34,653 bases of DNA from a virus. Both the position numbers and the translations under genes were made by a program. Under the pieces are notes generated by a model. That model searched no databases, was not told the origin of the DNA, and saw only the letters and a list, made by a program, of their open reading frames with translations. The stretch spans positions 1-34,653 of IMG/VR virus record IMGVR_UViG_3300046012_000424; one strand, given 5' to 3'. This document shows positions 22,313-30,652 of the stretch, in pieces (within the stretch, counting starts at the first letter, position 1; each line of letters starts with the position of its first letter).

Positions 22313-25156
22313 CTATCGAGTAGGACCGGCGGTTATGTAGTTGACCTTACGAATGGCTCGGGGCAAGGAGTCAGATGCAGTTTCCGGTGTGGGGTTGTTT
22401 ACATTCAGGTTCTCCACGTTGAAGCCAGCATTACCCTTGCCACCATAAGTTGCTGCGTTCATCAAAGCTGCTCGAGTCTGGGCGTTTGCCTGAGCAAAGA
22501 GTCCAGCCTGCTCAACCGAAACCCTGGTGTTGAGTGAAGCAGTGTGCGCCGCAAGCATAGCCTTGCTTAGGTTCTGTACAGACTTCACTGCGTTTCGCTT
22601 CTGGTTGTCTACGCCCTTGTTGATTCCTCGTACCAACATCTCACCTAAGAAAATACCCTTCGTCGAGGGTGAGTGAATACCGAAGAATCCCATGATGTTA
22701 TTCCAGATATGGGACACAAAGTGCTTTACCTTGTTCCATAACCAGGTAGCTAGGCTGGAAATCCCGTTCCAGATACCAATGGCGATATTCTTACCAACGG
22801 TAAGCATATCCTTGTAGAGGTCGTCAAAGGCGTTGAAAAGATTGGTAGCAATCCTCTTGAGTGTGTTGTAGACCTTGGAGATGATCGCCTGGATTCCGTT
22901 CCAGATTGCAGTAGCTGCATTCTTCAGTGGAACCCCGATATTACGCCAGATGGAGTTTAGGAAACTAGAGATGCCATTCCAAGCAGCTCTGAAGCCCTTC
23001 GAGATGGCAGTCCATAGAAGGGTGAAGAACTTTGCAATCCCGTTCCAGAATGCGGTGAGAGGGCCACCAATCACGTTCCAGGCAGACTGAAGAAGTTTGT
23101 CCATGAAGTCTACTGCAGCCTGGAAGATGTTACTAATGCCTCTCCAGATCATCTCGAAGAATGCCCGGATACCGTTCCAGGTTGCCTTCAAAGGACCAGA
23201 GATTGTATTCCACACAGCCCGCAGCGCTGAAGAGATGGCGTTCCAGGTTGTGGTAAAGATCAGTTTGATCGCGTTCAGTTGAACCTTGAAGAATATAACG
23301 ATGGCGTCCCAGATCGCTCGGGCAACTGCCAAGACGCCATTCCAGATTGTCTTCAAGAATGTGACGACAGCATTCCAAGCAACTTCTGTTTGAGTCTTGA
23401 TGAAGTCCCAGTGCGTAACTACCGCATCGATAATCAAACCTAAGCCAGGAAGTAGGATCGCGATGATAGCTTTCCAGTGTTCCTTGACAAACCCAATGAT
23501 CGACATGATCGCACCGGAGATGGCTTTGTATACAGACTGGAAAGCGTCTACTACTGCCTTGACTGCGCTAACGATGGGATGGACGAAGTAGTGCATGAAT
23601 CCGTCGGCGGTGGCCTTAGCAGCATCTACGATATAGCCGAGGACCTTGTTTAGAACATCCCAAGCACTCAGGAAGAAGCCCTTGATATCTGCCCAAGCTC
23701 CCTTGATGAAATCTCTAAACCCCTGGAAGTGCTTCCAGCAGTAGATGAGCACGATCACCAGTGCTGCTATAGCAGCTATCACCAAGAATACGGGGTTGGT
23801 CAGTAGAGCTGCAGCCGCAGACAGGAAGCCCTCACTCATTGCGATGGTTACAGCGCGAACCAGAATGAAGGCCGCGCGCAGATCTCGATACACCGCGATA
23901 GTTTTCAACACCAGGGCGATCATCAGAGATAGTGTACCCAGTATCAGTAGGAATGCTCCAAAGATACCCAGGCCATAGATAATGACCTTCTGCATAGTCG
24001 GAGATAGATTAGCAAACCAACGAACCATCCCCAGTAGTCCCTGAACTATCTTCCGGAACATATTCTGGAGTGGGCCACCAACCTGGATCAGCACCGTGTT
24101 GATGGTGTTCTTCAAGCGAGTCCAGTCACCCGCGAGGTTGTCCAGGCGTTTATGTGCGACATCAGATGCAGTTACCTTGTTGATCTGAGTCTGCATCTCG
24201 CCAAAACCCTTAGCGCCATCGCGCATAAGGATCTGAACCGCAGAAAGAGCTCGAGTGTTGAAGATCGTCTTGTTGATCCTCAGTTGTTCTGCCTCAGTAT
24301 AGCCCTTCTCAGCAGTTTGCAGGATCTGGAAAACTTCACTCAGGCTCTTGAGGTGACCTTGTGCGTTGACGAACTTGTTAGCACCGTCGTCCGTTATGAT
24401 ACCAAGTTCCTTGAGCTGAATAGTAGCTGCCTTGGTACTACCCAACAATGAGATCATGATCTGGCGCAGCGAGGTACCAGCCGTTGAACCCCTGATGCCT
24501 CGCTGTCCGAGCAGAGAGATAGCAGTTACAAGCTCATCGAAAGATATACCCGTAGTAGACGCAATACCACCTGCATACTTGAGGGAGTATGCCAGGTCCG
24601 ACACATCGATGATCGACGCATTCGCTGCACCTGCCAAGACATCTGCAACGTGAGCAGCACCCTTAGCACCCAACTGGAAGGTAGCAAGCTGCGAAGCCAT
24701 GATGTTAGAGGCGTCAGCTACAGAAATCCCAGCAGCCTGAGCTAAGTTAGCTGTAGCATCGGCTACACCGTTCAGGATATCTTGGGTAGATATACCAGCC
24801 TTGCCGAACTCGACAAATGCGTCAGCCATCTGAGATGCAGAGTAAACGGTTGTCTTACCCATTTCGATGGCTTTGTCAGCCACCGCCTGCATATCTTTCT
24901 CAGACGCTCCGGTAACTGCACCGAAGTAATCGATCTTTTTCTGGAAGTCTGCCGCAGCAGTAACAGCCTTCTTGAACAGCAGCACAATCGGGAGAGCTGC
25001 AGCTACTGCAGCCACACCCACCCTAGCAAAGGCTGCCGACGCGCCAAGTAAGGCTGTCTTGGTTGCGGCATTGGAAGCACGTAATGCTGCGTATTGAGCC
25101 AATGCCTGCTTAGCACTTATCCGGATCTCACCGGAAATCGAGCCTGCAGTTGTCAC
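22313..25156 (-). CDS. Tape measure protein
   Basis: The 947-residue protein sets tail length; at about 1.5 Angstrom per residue this predicts a tail near 140 nm. The N-terminal part (about 80-280, GKTTVYSASQMADAFVEFGKAGIS) is the TP901-type tape-measure core. Hydrophobic segments lie around 400-480 (IYGLGIFGAFLLILGTLSL). Residues 594-747 consist of 14 uninterrupted 11-residue repeats of the form W-N-x-I-x-x-x-hydrophobic, most starting with Trp. Translation starts at GTG 25156 with AGGAG upstream. It is the largest gene after the hub. Confidence 0.92.
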   Translation of the reverse strand: MTTAGSISGEIRISAKQALAQYAALRASNAATKTALLGASAAFARVGVAAVAAALPIVLLFKKAVTAAADFQKKIDYFGAVTGASEKDMQAVADKAIEMGKTTVYSASQMADAFVEFGKAGISTQDILNGVADATANLAQAAGISVADASNIMASQLATFQLGAKGAAHVADVLAGAANASIIDVSDLAYSLKYAGGIASTTGISFDELVTAISLLGQRGIRGSTAGTSLRQIMISLLGSTKAATIQLKELGIITDDGANKFVNAQGHLKSLSEVFQILQTAEKGYTEAEQLRINKTIFNTRALSAVQILMRDGAKGFGEMQTQINKVTASDVAHKRLDNLAGDWTRLKNTINTVLIQVGGPLQNMFRKIVQGLLGMVRWFANLSPTMQKVIIYGLGIFGAFLLILGTLSLMIALVLKTIAVYRDLRAAFILVRAVTIAMSEGFLSAAAALLTNPVFLVIAAIAALVIVLIYCWKHFQGFRDFIKGAWADIKGFFLSAWDVLNKVLGYIVDAAKATADGFMHYFVHPIVSAVKAVVDAFQSVYKAISGAIMSIIGFVKEHWKAIIAILLPGLGLIIDAVVTHWDFIKTQTEVAWNAVVTFLKTIWNGVLAVARAIWDAIVIFFKVQLNAIKLIFTTTWNAISSALRAVWNTISGPLKATWNGIRAFFEMIWRGISNIFQAAVDFMDKLLQSAWNVIGGPLTAFWNGIAKFFTLLWTAISKGFRAAWNGISSFLNSIWRNIGVPLKNAATAIWNGIQAIISKVYNTLKRIATNLFNAFDDLYKDMLTVGKNIAIGIWNGISSLATWLWNKVKHFVSHIWNNIMGFFGIHSPSTKGIFLGEMLVRGINKGVDNQKRNAVKSVQNLSKAMLAAHTASLNTRVSVEQAGLFAQANAQTRAALMNAATYGGKGNAGFNVENLNVNNPTPETASDSLPRAIRKVNYITAGPTR

Positions 25157-25164
25157 GGCAACTC

Positions 25165-25461
25165 CTAAGCGAACATCAATGCGGGATCAGCGAACTGACC
25201 CTTAGGCATCTCGCCCTCGGGAGACAGCAATACTTGCAGCCGCGCCTGTCGTTTAGCCTCTGTAGCTTTAGCTGTTTTTGCCTCTATCTTGTCTAACTCA
25301 CTACTTACGAAAGTGCCCCAGTAGTTGATTGCCTGGTCAAGGCAAAAAGCTGTATACCACTCAGAGACTCCTAGGAGCTTACTGGGTTGAGTGTTCCAGG
25401 ACTGAGCCTCATTGTAGAGCAGCCAAGCTGTTTGCCTGTTCGTTACGAAACTGCTCAACAT
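25165..25461 (-). CDS. Tail assembly chaperone, second frame
   Basis: The 98-residue ORF overlaps the end of the upstream chaperone by 53 bases and lies just before the tape measure, where siphoviruses express a chaperone fusion by frameshift. Its frame is +1 (or -2) to the upstream ORF and stays open back through the overlap. An AGGAGG (25470-25475) 8 bases before its own ATG could also allow independent translation. It is Gln/Lys/Ala-rich and mostly helical, like other T-type segments. Confidence 0.75.
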   Translation of the reverse strand: MLSSFVTNRQTAWLLYNEAQSWNTQPSKLLGVSEWYTAFCLDQAINYWGTFVSSELDKIEAKTAKATEAKRQARLQVLLSPEGEMPKGQFADPALMFA

Positions 25462-25900
25462 CGCGTGTGCCTCCTGTGCACACCCCGAAAATGAACATCT
25501 TATCCTCGTCGTCGATCTCGTCGACGTACAGGAGATCCTCGTCTCTGTCGGCTTCAGACTTGGGAGTTTTGTTAACAGGTGGATCCATGGCCACGAAGCA
25601 GATTACGTCGTCGACCATGTCCAGCATGTCTTGCATCTGCTTGGTGTCACTGGCGATAGCACTCAGGTCAAGCTGAGGCTCCACACCACGGTCAATGCTC
25701 GACTGAACCGTAGACAGCAGACTGTTAGGGATAAGACCGGCTTTCATGAAAGCCTGGAACCCCACCTTACGTACCTTCATGCTCTTGCCACTGGGGAGCT
25801 CGAGGGGCGGGTTCTGAACCTTCCAGCTGCTCACCGGAGTAACCTCGACGGGAGCTGCGGTCTTCTTTGGTGTGGCTGACTTACGAGGCTTGCTGGTCAT
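25409..25900 (-). CDS. Tail assembly chaperone, first frame
   Basis: The 163-residue protein begins MTSKPRKSATPKK after AGGAGG. A basic N-terminus is followed by a helical body (about 60-130) and an acidic stretch (YVDEIDDEDKMF). Position between the major tail protein and tape measure, and the overlapping ORF downstream, identify it as the G-type chaperone that keeps the tape measure soluble during tail assembly. Confidence 0.85.
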   Translation of the reverse strand: MTSKPRKSATPKKTAAPVEVTPVSSWKVQNPPLELPSGKSMKVRKVGFQAFMKAGLIPNSLLSTVQSSIDRGVEPQLDLSAIASDTKQMQDMLDMVDDVICFVAMDPPVNKTPKSEADRDEDLLYVDEIDDEDKMFIFGVCTGGTRDVEQFRNEQANSLAALQ

Positions 25901-25937
25901 CTGGTCCTCCTGGGGATCAATTGTGTGATACTACTAG

Positions 25938-26495
25938 CTACGGACCGACATCGATGGCGGTAACCGTTTCGTTCTGGGTGAACTCGTACAGCTTGAAGTC
26001 AGGAGCGTCCCCGACGTTGTTGCCATACCCCTTCCCCTTAGCCGCAGTGAGAGCGAAAGCCCCATTGGCGAAGGAACCCTCGAGGTCACCGTTGGCCTTG
26101 CACCGATAGACAACGGTGTGAACATCGCCGCCGCTGTCACTGATTGCTTGACCCTCGACCTCGAAGTACGGTCGCTGGTCTGTAGTCAACTTGCTGAACA
26201 CCTTCATCAGGGCCGGAGTAGTGCCGGAACTCGTAGTGGTGCCGCCGGCCATGATCTTGTATGCCTCGAAAGACATACCACCGGCCTCGAGTTCCCAGTC
26301 CACGGTTGGCCCCGCACCATGCGAAGCGACGGTAGTGTCATCACCGGCGAGATCTTCGAACGTCTCTGTGTCCGTGAAGGTGAACGTCCGAGCAACAGGC
26401 AAATCTACCCCTGTCCCTCGAGTACCGTCCGCATCCAGCGGAAACAGTTTGACGTCACGAAGCCCGAACGGCAGTGACGGGTTTGGTAGCGTCAT
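25938..26495 (-). CDS. Major tail tube protein
   Basis: The 185-residue protein starts at ATG 26495 (GAAAGG 8 bases upstream; ATG 26501 lies too close). It is beta-rich (ARTFTFTDTETFEDL, WELEAGGMSFEAY, YFEVEGQAISDSGGDVHTVV), which suits the tube fold. It sits between the tail terminator region and the chaperones, as expected. The last strand segment includes FALTAAKGKGYGNN. It polymerises to form the tail tube. Confidence 0.85.
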   Translation of the reverse strand: MTLPNPSLPFGLRDVKLFPLDADGTRGTGVDLPVARTFTFTDTETFEDLAGDDTTVASHGAGPTVDWELEAGGMSFEAYKIMAGGTTTSSGTTPALMKVFSKLTTDQRPYFEVEGQAISDSGGDVHTVVYRCKANGDLEGSFANGAFALTAAKGKGYGNNVGDAPDFKLYEFTQNETVTAIDVGP

Positions 26496-26688
26496 GTACA
26501 TTACCTTTCTTCGAGTTACGCGGGTCAGCGAACCTGCGTGTTACGTACTCGCTTGTCGTGAGATCGAAGGTGTGAAGAACTACCACACCAGGCCGAGCAC
26601 CACATGCCCTCCGGCCGCATTTCACCTCTAGGTGATTCTCGTCCAGAAGTTTACCGTGCATAGTGCCCTCACACCGCAGCTCATTCAT
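26455..26688 (-). CDS. Small zinc-ribbon-like protein
   Basis: The 77-residue protein starts at ATG 26688 (GGGAG upstream) and overlaps the major tail gene by 41 bases in another frame. It has RCEG ... KCGRRACGARPGVVVLHTFD, a Cys-rich pattern common in actinophage small proteins that may bind zinc, and ends with a basic tail. Function is unknown; its position between the 26758 gene and the tail tube gene appears conserved in related phages as far as I recall. Confidence 0.7.
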   Translation of the reverse strand: MNELRCEGTMHGKLLDENHLEVKCGRRACGARPGVVVLHTFDLTTSEYVTRRFADPRNSKKGNVHDATKPVTAVRAS

Positions 26689-26757
26689 AGTCGCTCCCAT
26701 TCAATCCCTAAGGCTGTGAAGTTCGCGAGTCGATGAATGACGCGCAATGATATATCC

Positions 26758-27183
26758 TTATCGACCTCGACCCGTTCCAGACTTCCCCGAGGTAGTGCGC
26801 GCCGCACCCGTCGGGGTCGATGCGCTGGCGGTTGCTCTACCACTGGTTGTTCCGCCACCACCGCCCTCAGTCTGCGGGTCATCCTGACCCTCACCGGTGC
26901 CTGGGTTGCTGTCGTCGCCGATGTTGGTGAGCAGACCAGAACTGTCCTGAGGCTGGGCATCACGCTGAGCCCTCTGAACAGCCTCGTCACCCTCCTGATA
27001 GGCCACGAACTGGCCAGCAACCAGCTCATGCCCGAGGAGCGCCTGACCGACCTCGTTGGAGACTTCCAGAGCCTGACCCTTCGGAAAACTGATCGTCTTC
27101 TTGTGGTCAGCCCCCATCTTCTTGAAGTCAGCCTCGCCGAGAACTCGGTAATCCGAGGTCCCAACGTAGACAACCTCCATCAT
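26758..27183 (-). CDS. Hypothetical head-tail region protein with Gly/Ser/Thr-rich tail
   Basis: The 141-residue protein has an N-terminal domain (1-75, VVYVGTSDYRVLGEADFKK) and a low-complexity C-terminal half rich in Gly, Ser, Thr and Gln. The start at 27183 has AGGAG 7 bases upstream. A competing ORF in another frame (26685-27173) is arginine-rich and lacks a plausible domain, so I reject it. It lies between the tail terminator and the tail tube gene; it could be a neck or tail component, but no family is recognised. Confidence 0.65.
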   Translation of the reverse strand: MMEVVYVGTSDYRVLGEADFKKMGADHKKTISFPKGQALEVSNEVGQALLGHELVAGQFVAYQEGDEAVQRAQRDAQPQDSSGLLTNIGDDSNPGTGEGQDDPQTEGGGGGTTSGRATASASTPTGAARTTSGKSGTGRGR

Positions 27184-27193
27184 GGTTGTACTC

Positions 27194-27589
27194 CTAACCC
27201 CCGAGAATCCACTGGAACCTCAGGTAATTGAAGATTGCCTTGAGCGTGTCGTCGTTGAGATCTTGAGACCGCTCAAGGTATCGTGTGGTCATGATTTTGT
27301 CCTCAGGACTACCCTGACCCATGAGCAACAACTTTACCTGATCACCTATGTCGTCAACTCGAGAGTAATCCCCTTCCTCGTCGTAGATGTACACCTGGAA
27401 GAAATAGCGAGATGCTGGGTGATCATCAGCAAGATTCTCCGAGGTGTTGTTCCCGATGTGATACACGAGGTACGGCTTCGTGACATTCGCGGAAGTCATC
27501 GATGAGCTCTGAAAGATTCTATCTCCAACCATATCCTGCAGGGTTGGATCGTTCTTCAAAAGTCCAAAGAGAAACGACCTTCTACTCAC
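27194..27589 (-). CDS. Tail terminator protein
   Basis: The 131-residue protein fits the tail terminator/tail-completion group in size and order: it follows the HK97-gp10-like gene and precedes the tail tube genes. The visible domain (PYLVYHIGNNTSENLADD ... YFFQVYIYDEEGDYSRVDDI) is the alternating strand-helix pattern of that family. It starts at GTG 27589 after GGGAGG. It would cap the tail tube. Confidence 0.8.
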   Translation of the reverse strand: MSRRSFLFGLLKNDPTLQDMVGDRIFQSSSMTSANVTKPYLVYHIGNNTSENLADDHPASRYFFQVYIYDEEGDYSRVDDIGDQVKLLLMGQGSPEDKIMTTRYLERSQDLNDDTLKAIFNYLRFQWILGG

Positions 27590-27956
27590 TTACACCTCCC
27601 TCATCAAACCCCGTCTCTACCGCATGACAACGCCTCATAGCCTCGCCGGAAAAGTGCTCCAGTGTAGGCATGATTATGGCAAATTTACCAGCCTGAATCG
27701 TCTCCAGCCATACCCCATAATCTACTATGTGGTACAGTTGTAAGACAATTGCGTCGCCGTCCGTAAAGACATCGGCAGTTAGCCCAGCCCTGGCGTCACC
27801 GGTGATGTCGCTCCAGGGAGCATTAGCCTTGGCGTAAGCCTCAATGTCACCACTCATGTCATTGAGGATTTCTTCAGCATTCTCCCTAACATCGGCTTGA
27901 GCCAGCATAGGGGTCAAGGTATCACCCAGGAAGAAGAATCCAGCCAGTGCGCTCAT
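27582..27956 (-). CDS. HK97 gp10-like head-tail joining protein
   Basis: The 124-residue protein has the short helix-loop-sheet pattern of gp10-like neck proteins, including NDMSGDIEAYAKANAPWSDITGDARAGL, where the APW...TGDAR motif is typical. It overlaps both flanking genes by a few bases (ATGA at its start), so it is translationally coupled in the connector block. It likely helps join capsid to tail. Confidence 0.8.
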   Translation of the reverse strand: MSALAGFFFLGDTLTPMLAQADVRENAEEILNDMSGDIEAYAKANAPWSDITGDARAGLTADVFTDGDAIVLQLYHIVDYGVWLETIQAGKFAIIMPTLEHFSGEAMRRCHAVETGFDEGGVSE

Positions 27957-28366
27957 ACCGGTACTGGAGGGGCTTTATCTCCAACCTCACTACGGAGAAT
28001 CCCGACCACACGATCGGTGTGGGTGCGATCATCCGTCTTGGGTTCTACCTCATCCACTATGTAGTGATTTCCCTGGTAGTCGAACTCATCATCTCGAAGA
28101 AGATCGACATCCCACCTGCCGATAATGATGTAACTTTGTACTGAGATGTAGCCCTCGGCTGTGTTATTCACTGACTTGGAAAGCCGCCGAGTAAACCACC
28201 CGATACGAAACTGCTGCGGAGCCAGGATGACGGGGGGACCTTTTACCCAACCACCCGCATCAGTCTGTATCTTCACCGATCGAGCTAGAGAGATCATGAG
28301 GGGGTCGGCTCGGATGAACGCATCCAGGTTCTTCCTAAGCATCGGAAGAGCCTTGAGATCTAGCAT
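27953..28366 (-). CDS. Head-tail stopper-like connector protein
   Basis: The 137-residue protein (MLDLKALPMLRKNL ... GPPVILAPQQFRIGW ... YISVQSYIIIGRWDVDL ... GNHYIVDEVEP) has the beta-barrel pattern of phage stopper/connector proteins, including a strand pair after IIGRWDVDL. It is coupled by a single-base overlap to the head-tail adaptor gene upstream. Its place between the adaptor and gp10-like genes matches the connector order. Confidence 0.75.
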   Translation of the reverse strand: MLDLKALPMLRKNLDAFIRADPLMISLARSVKIQTDAGGWVKGPPVILAPQQFRIGWFTRRLSKSVNNTAEGYISVQSYIIIGRWDVDLLRDDEFDYQGNHYIVDEVEPKTDDRTHTDRVVGILRSEVGDKAPPVPV

Positions 28367-28698
28367 TAGAACAACCTCCGGATCCGTCCAACCCGAGTCC
28401 GACCTGCTGTCAGGATTGACCCCGCACCGCCATACTGTTTGACCATGTCGAGCGCGTGCTTGTGCAGGTCAGACATTTGACGAAGAGCATTGCCCTCAGT
28501 GACAGTGACTAGGTCTGCGTAGTACGCTGCCTTGAGTTGCCATCCCTCATAGGCAGCACGCCGAATGTTCCCGTCAGTGTCGTCGAGAATGCTCTGGATC
28601 TCTGCATCGGAGAAGTAGGTGTCTAGGTCGGAACCCCCCTCGGGAATTCTTTCACCGAGGAGAGCCCTCAGTTTCTCGTTGGGGGATTGCCACGCCAT
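28366..28698 (-). CDS. Head-tail adaptor (gp6-like) connector protein
   Basis: The 110-residue, largely helical protein (NEKLRALLGERIPEGGSDLDTYFSDAEIQSIL ... AAYEGWQLKAAYYADLVTVTEGN) fits the head-tail adaptor group (gp6/gp15-like), which binds the portal. GAGGAG lies 5 bases before ATG. It lies after the capsid genes in the connector block. Confidence 0.8.
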   Translation of the reverse strand: MAWQSPNEKLRALLGERIPEGGSDLDTYFSDAEIQSILDDTDGNIRRAAYEGWQLKAAYYADLVTVTEGNALRQMSDLHKHALDMVKQYGGAGSILTAGRTRVGRIRRLF

Positions 28699-28700
28699 GA

Positions 28701-28958
28701 CTACTCCTCTTCCCCCTCTTCCTCAGGGTGAGCCTTGTCATCCTCCTCGAGAGCCTTGACCGCATCGGACTTCTTGCGGCCAGCGACCACGACTTGGTCG
28801 TCGTCTTCGCGATCCTGGTTGCGCCTGTCGATCTCCGACATGAGCTGCTTCGAGGTCCAACTGTCGTAGCCGACCTCTTCGTCACCTTCCCCGACCGGAC
28901 GACCCCAGGCGTCAACCTCCTGGCCATCCACAATGAAGGTAGAACTTTCGTTTACCAT
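28701..28958 (-). CDS. Small HeH/LEM-like (SAP-like) domain protein
   Basis: The 85-residue protein starts at ATG 28958; a longer reading to 29051 overlaps the capsid gene and is rejected. Residues about 30-70 (YDSWTSKQLMSEIDRR ... RKKSDAVKALEEDDK) match the helix-extended-helix fold that in phages precedes connector genes. A very acidic tail follows (HPEEEGEEE). Its role is unknown; it is often found next to the major capsid gene. Confidence 0.75.
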   Translation of the reverse strand: MVNESSTFIVDGQEVDAWGRPVGEGDEEVGYDSWTSKQLMSEIDRRNQDREDDDQVVVAGRKKSDAVKALEEDDKAHPEEEGEEE

Positions 28959-28986
28959 TGTATCTGTTCCCTTCTGAGGATGAGGG

Positions 28987-30147
28987 TTACGCGTACTGAG
29001 CCGGCGCGGCGTAGTTCGCATTGGCGGTGATCTGCATGACGTAGCCAGCACCGCGCTGACGGATACCGGTGCCGAAGCCCCGACGGTAGAACGAATCCAC
29101 CAACGGGTAGTCGGACCGCTGACCCGGGATGATCTTCAGTCCCTGGTAAGCAGCATTCCTGTGCTCCCGGATGCCGATGGGGTTGGAGAGTTGATCCGGG
29201 CCACCGGCAGCGACGCAGGCGATGTAGCCAGGCGGAATGTACTCCTCCTCGACGATGTGGAACGGCCCGTAGGTGCCCACCTCGCCGGGAATCGCCGGCC
29301 CGTTCGGAATCCCGACGAGACCACCATTGAACGGGAGGTAAGTCCCGCCGCCGATGTTCTCACTGGGAATGAAGTCGTAGCTGTCTCCGCTGACGACCCG
29401 GAAGGTTTGAATAATCTTCCGTTCCTGCCGATTGACCCACAGCACCAGGCGCGTCCCAGTCTGCTGACCGTAACCATGCGAGATCATGTCATCCTCGATG
29501 GCGTCCAGGTCGTCAGAAGCGATCGCAGCAGCACCTGATGTTGCATAGTGCGAGTGGGTGCCGTCGAAGGTGTTGGTCTTCCAGGGCGGAGGAACCTCAC
29601 CGTCGGCGTTGTAGAACTTGTAGACATTGACCGGAATGTTGCTGTCGGCCACACCCACCAGGTTGACCGGGTTGAACACCGTCTTCATGACCTTGTTGAA
29701 GAGCAGGCGGTTGTCCGCCTCCAGGGCCATGTTGTTCAGGTTGCGCAGCTGAGACTGGTTCGCCTCGGCGATGAACATCCAGGTGTACCGGACGGCCAGG
29801 TCGTAGAACTTGAAGTCGTAACCGCGGTTGAACGACTTTCCGCCGGTGATGCCGACCGGCTGGCCGTACTCGGAAGCCTCCTCGAAGTCCGCCTCTGATG
29901 GGACTGAGACGATGTCGATAACCTCACTCACCCGGAAGGTGAGGAAGTCGATGAGGCGGTTGCGCTGAGTGTTTCGCAGAGCAAGCGTCTGCTGAATCTC
30001 AGCCCACATCTGGTTCAGGTCGCTGCCATCAGCAGCAGCAACCAAGACATCGGATCGTTCGTTGAAGCCTTGCTCGGCGCCGGTGATCCTGTAGATCTCC
30101 TCGAACGTGGGCTCCACGAGAATGTCGTAGATGCTCCGATTACTCAT
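28987..30147 (-). CDS. Major capsid protein
   Basis: The 386-residue protein starts at ATG 30147 with AGGAG upstream; the longer in-frame reading from 30240 overlaps the decoration gene and is rejected. It follows the decoration protein and precedes the connectors. The sequence (YDFKFYDLAVRYTWMFIAEANQSQLRNLNNMALEADNRLL ... LVLWVNRQERKI) is typical of HK97-fold capsids with an E-loop and P-domain pattern. Codons are strongly C/G-ending, consistent with very high expression. There is no separate prohead protease visible. Confidence 0.9.
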   Translation of the reverse strand: MSNRSIYDILVEPTFEEIYRITGAEQGFNERSDVLVAAADGSDLNQMWAEIQQTLALRNTQRNRLIDFLTFRVSEVIDIVSVPSEADFEEASEYGQPVGITGGKSFNRGYDFKFYDLAVRYTWMFIAEANQSQLRNLNNMALEADNRLLFNKVMKTVFNPVNLVGVADSNIPVNVYKFYNADGEVPPPWKTNTFDGTHSHYATSGAAAIASDDLDAIEDDMISHGYGQQTGTRLVLWVNRQERKIIQTFRVVSGDSYDFIPSENIGGGTYLPFNGGLVGIPNGPAIPGEVGTYGPFHIVEEEYIPPGYIACVAAGGPDQLSNPIGIREHRNAAYQGLKIIPGQRSDYPLVDSFYRRGFGTGIRQRGAGYVMQITANANYAAPAQYA

Positions 30148-30179
30148 GTGAGTCTTTTCTCCTTTCTGGTTCGAGGTGA

Positions 30180-30623
30180 TCATGCCGAGACGAAGTCGCC
30201 GGCGCAACGAACGACGAGGCGTGTGGCCTCCACCGTCCACCCCACCTGGGGACCATCCGTGTCGACTGCGGACAGGGTTCCGTCGGCCTTCGCGTAGTAC
30301 TTGGTACCGGCAACGAGGCCGGTAAGGCCGACGATCTCACCGTTGGTCATGATGTCAACGATGTCCCCGGCCTTGCCACCGATGGCAACCCCAGCGTTGA
30401 CCTGACCTGCGATGTTGCCGAGATTCGGGGTCATGGGGACGTTCTTGACGCAAACGCCCACGAAACCCGACTGACCGGCTGTCCCGACCACTGCACGACC
30501 GTTAGCGTTCAACGACATCGCACGGGGACCGAAGTGACCGGTTCCGTCGAATACCAGGTCCGCAGCAAGCGGGGCCCGAAATCCGCCGGCAAGCGGTTCG
30601 TACTTGTCGTACTTCGGACTCAC
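30180..30623 (-). CDS. Capsid decoration / stabilisation protein
   Basis: The 147-residue protein begins at GTG 30623 and is rich in Gly, Val and Ala with short strands (GFVGVCVKNVPMTPNLGN, GVAIGGKAGDIVDIMTNGEIV). This pattern and its place between scaffold and capsid genes match DUF2190-like decoration proteins. Codons resemble those of the capsid gene. It would bind the outside of the expanded head. Confidence 0.8.
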   Translation of the reverse strand: MSPKYDKYEPLAGGFRAPLAADLVFDGTGHFGPRAMSLNANGRAVVGTAGQSGFVGVCVKNVPMTPNLGNIAGQVNAGVAIGGKAGDIVDIMTNGEIVGLTGLVAGTKYYAKADGTLSAVDTDGPQVGWTVEATRLVVRCAGDFVSA

Positions 30624-30652
30624 GATTTCACCGTCTTTCTAGGGTGAGTAGG

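Noticed and set aside
26685-27173. 162-codon minus-strand ORF overlapping the 26758 gene
   Set aside because: It is Arg-rich without a domain pattern; the other frame has the better start (AGGAG) and fits the connector order.
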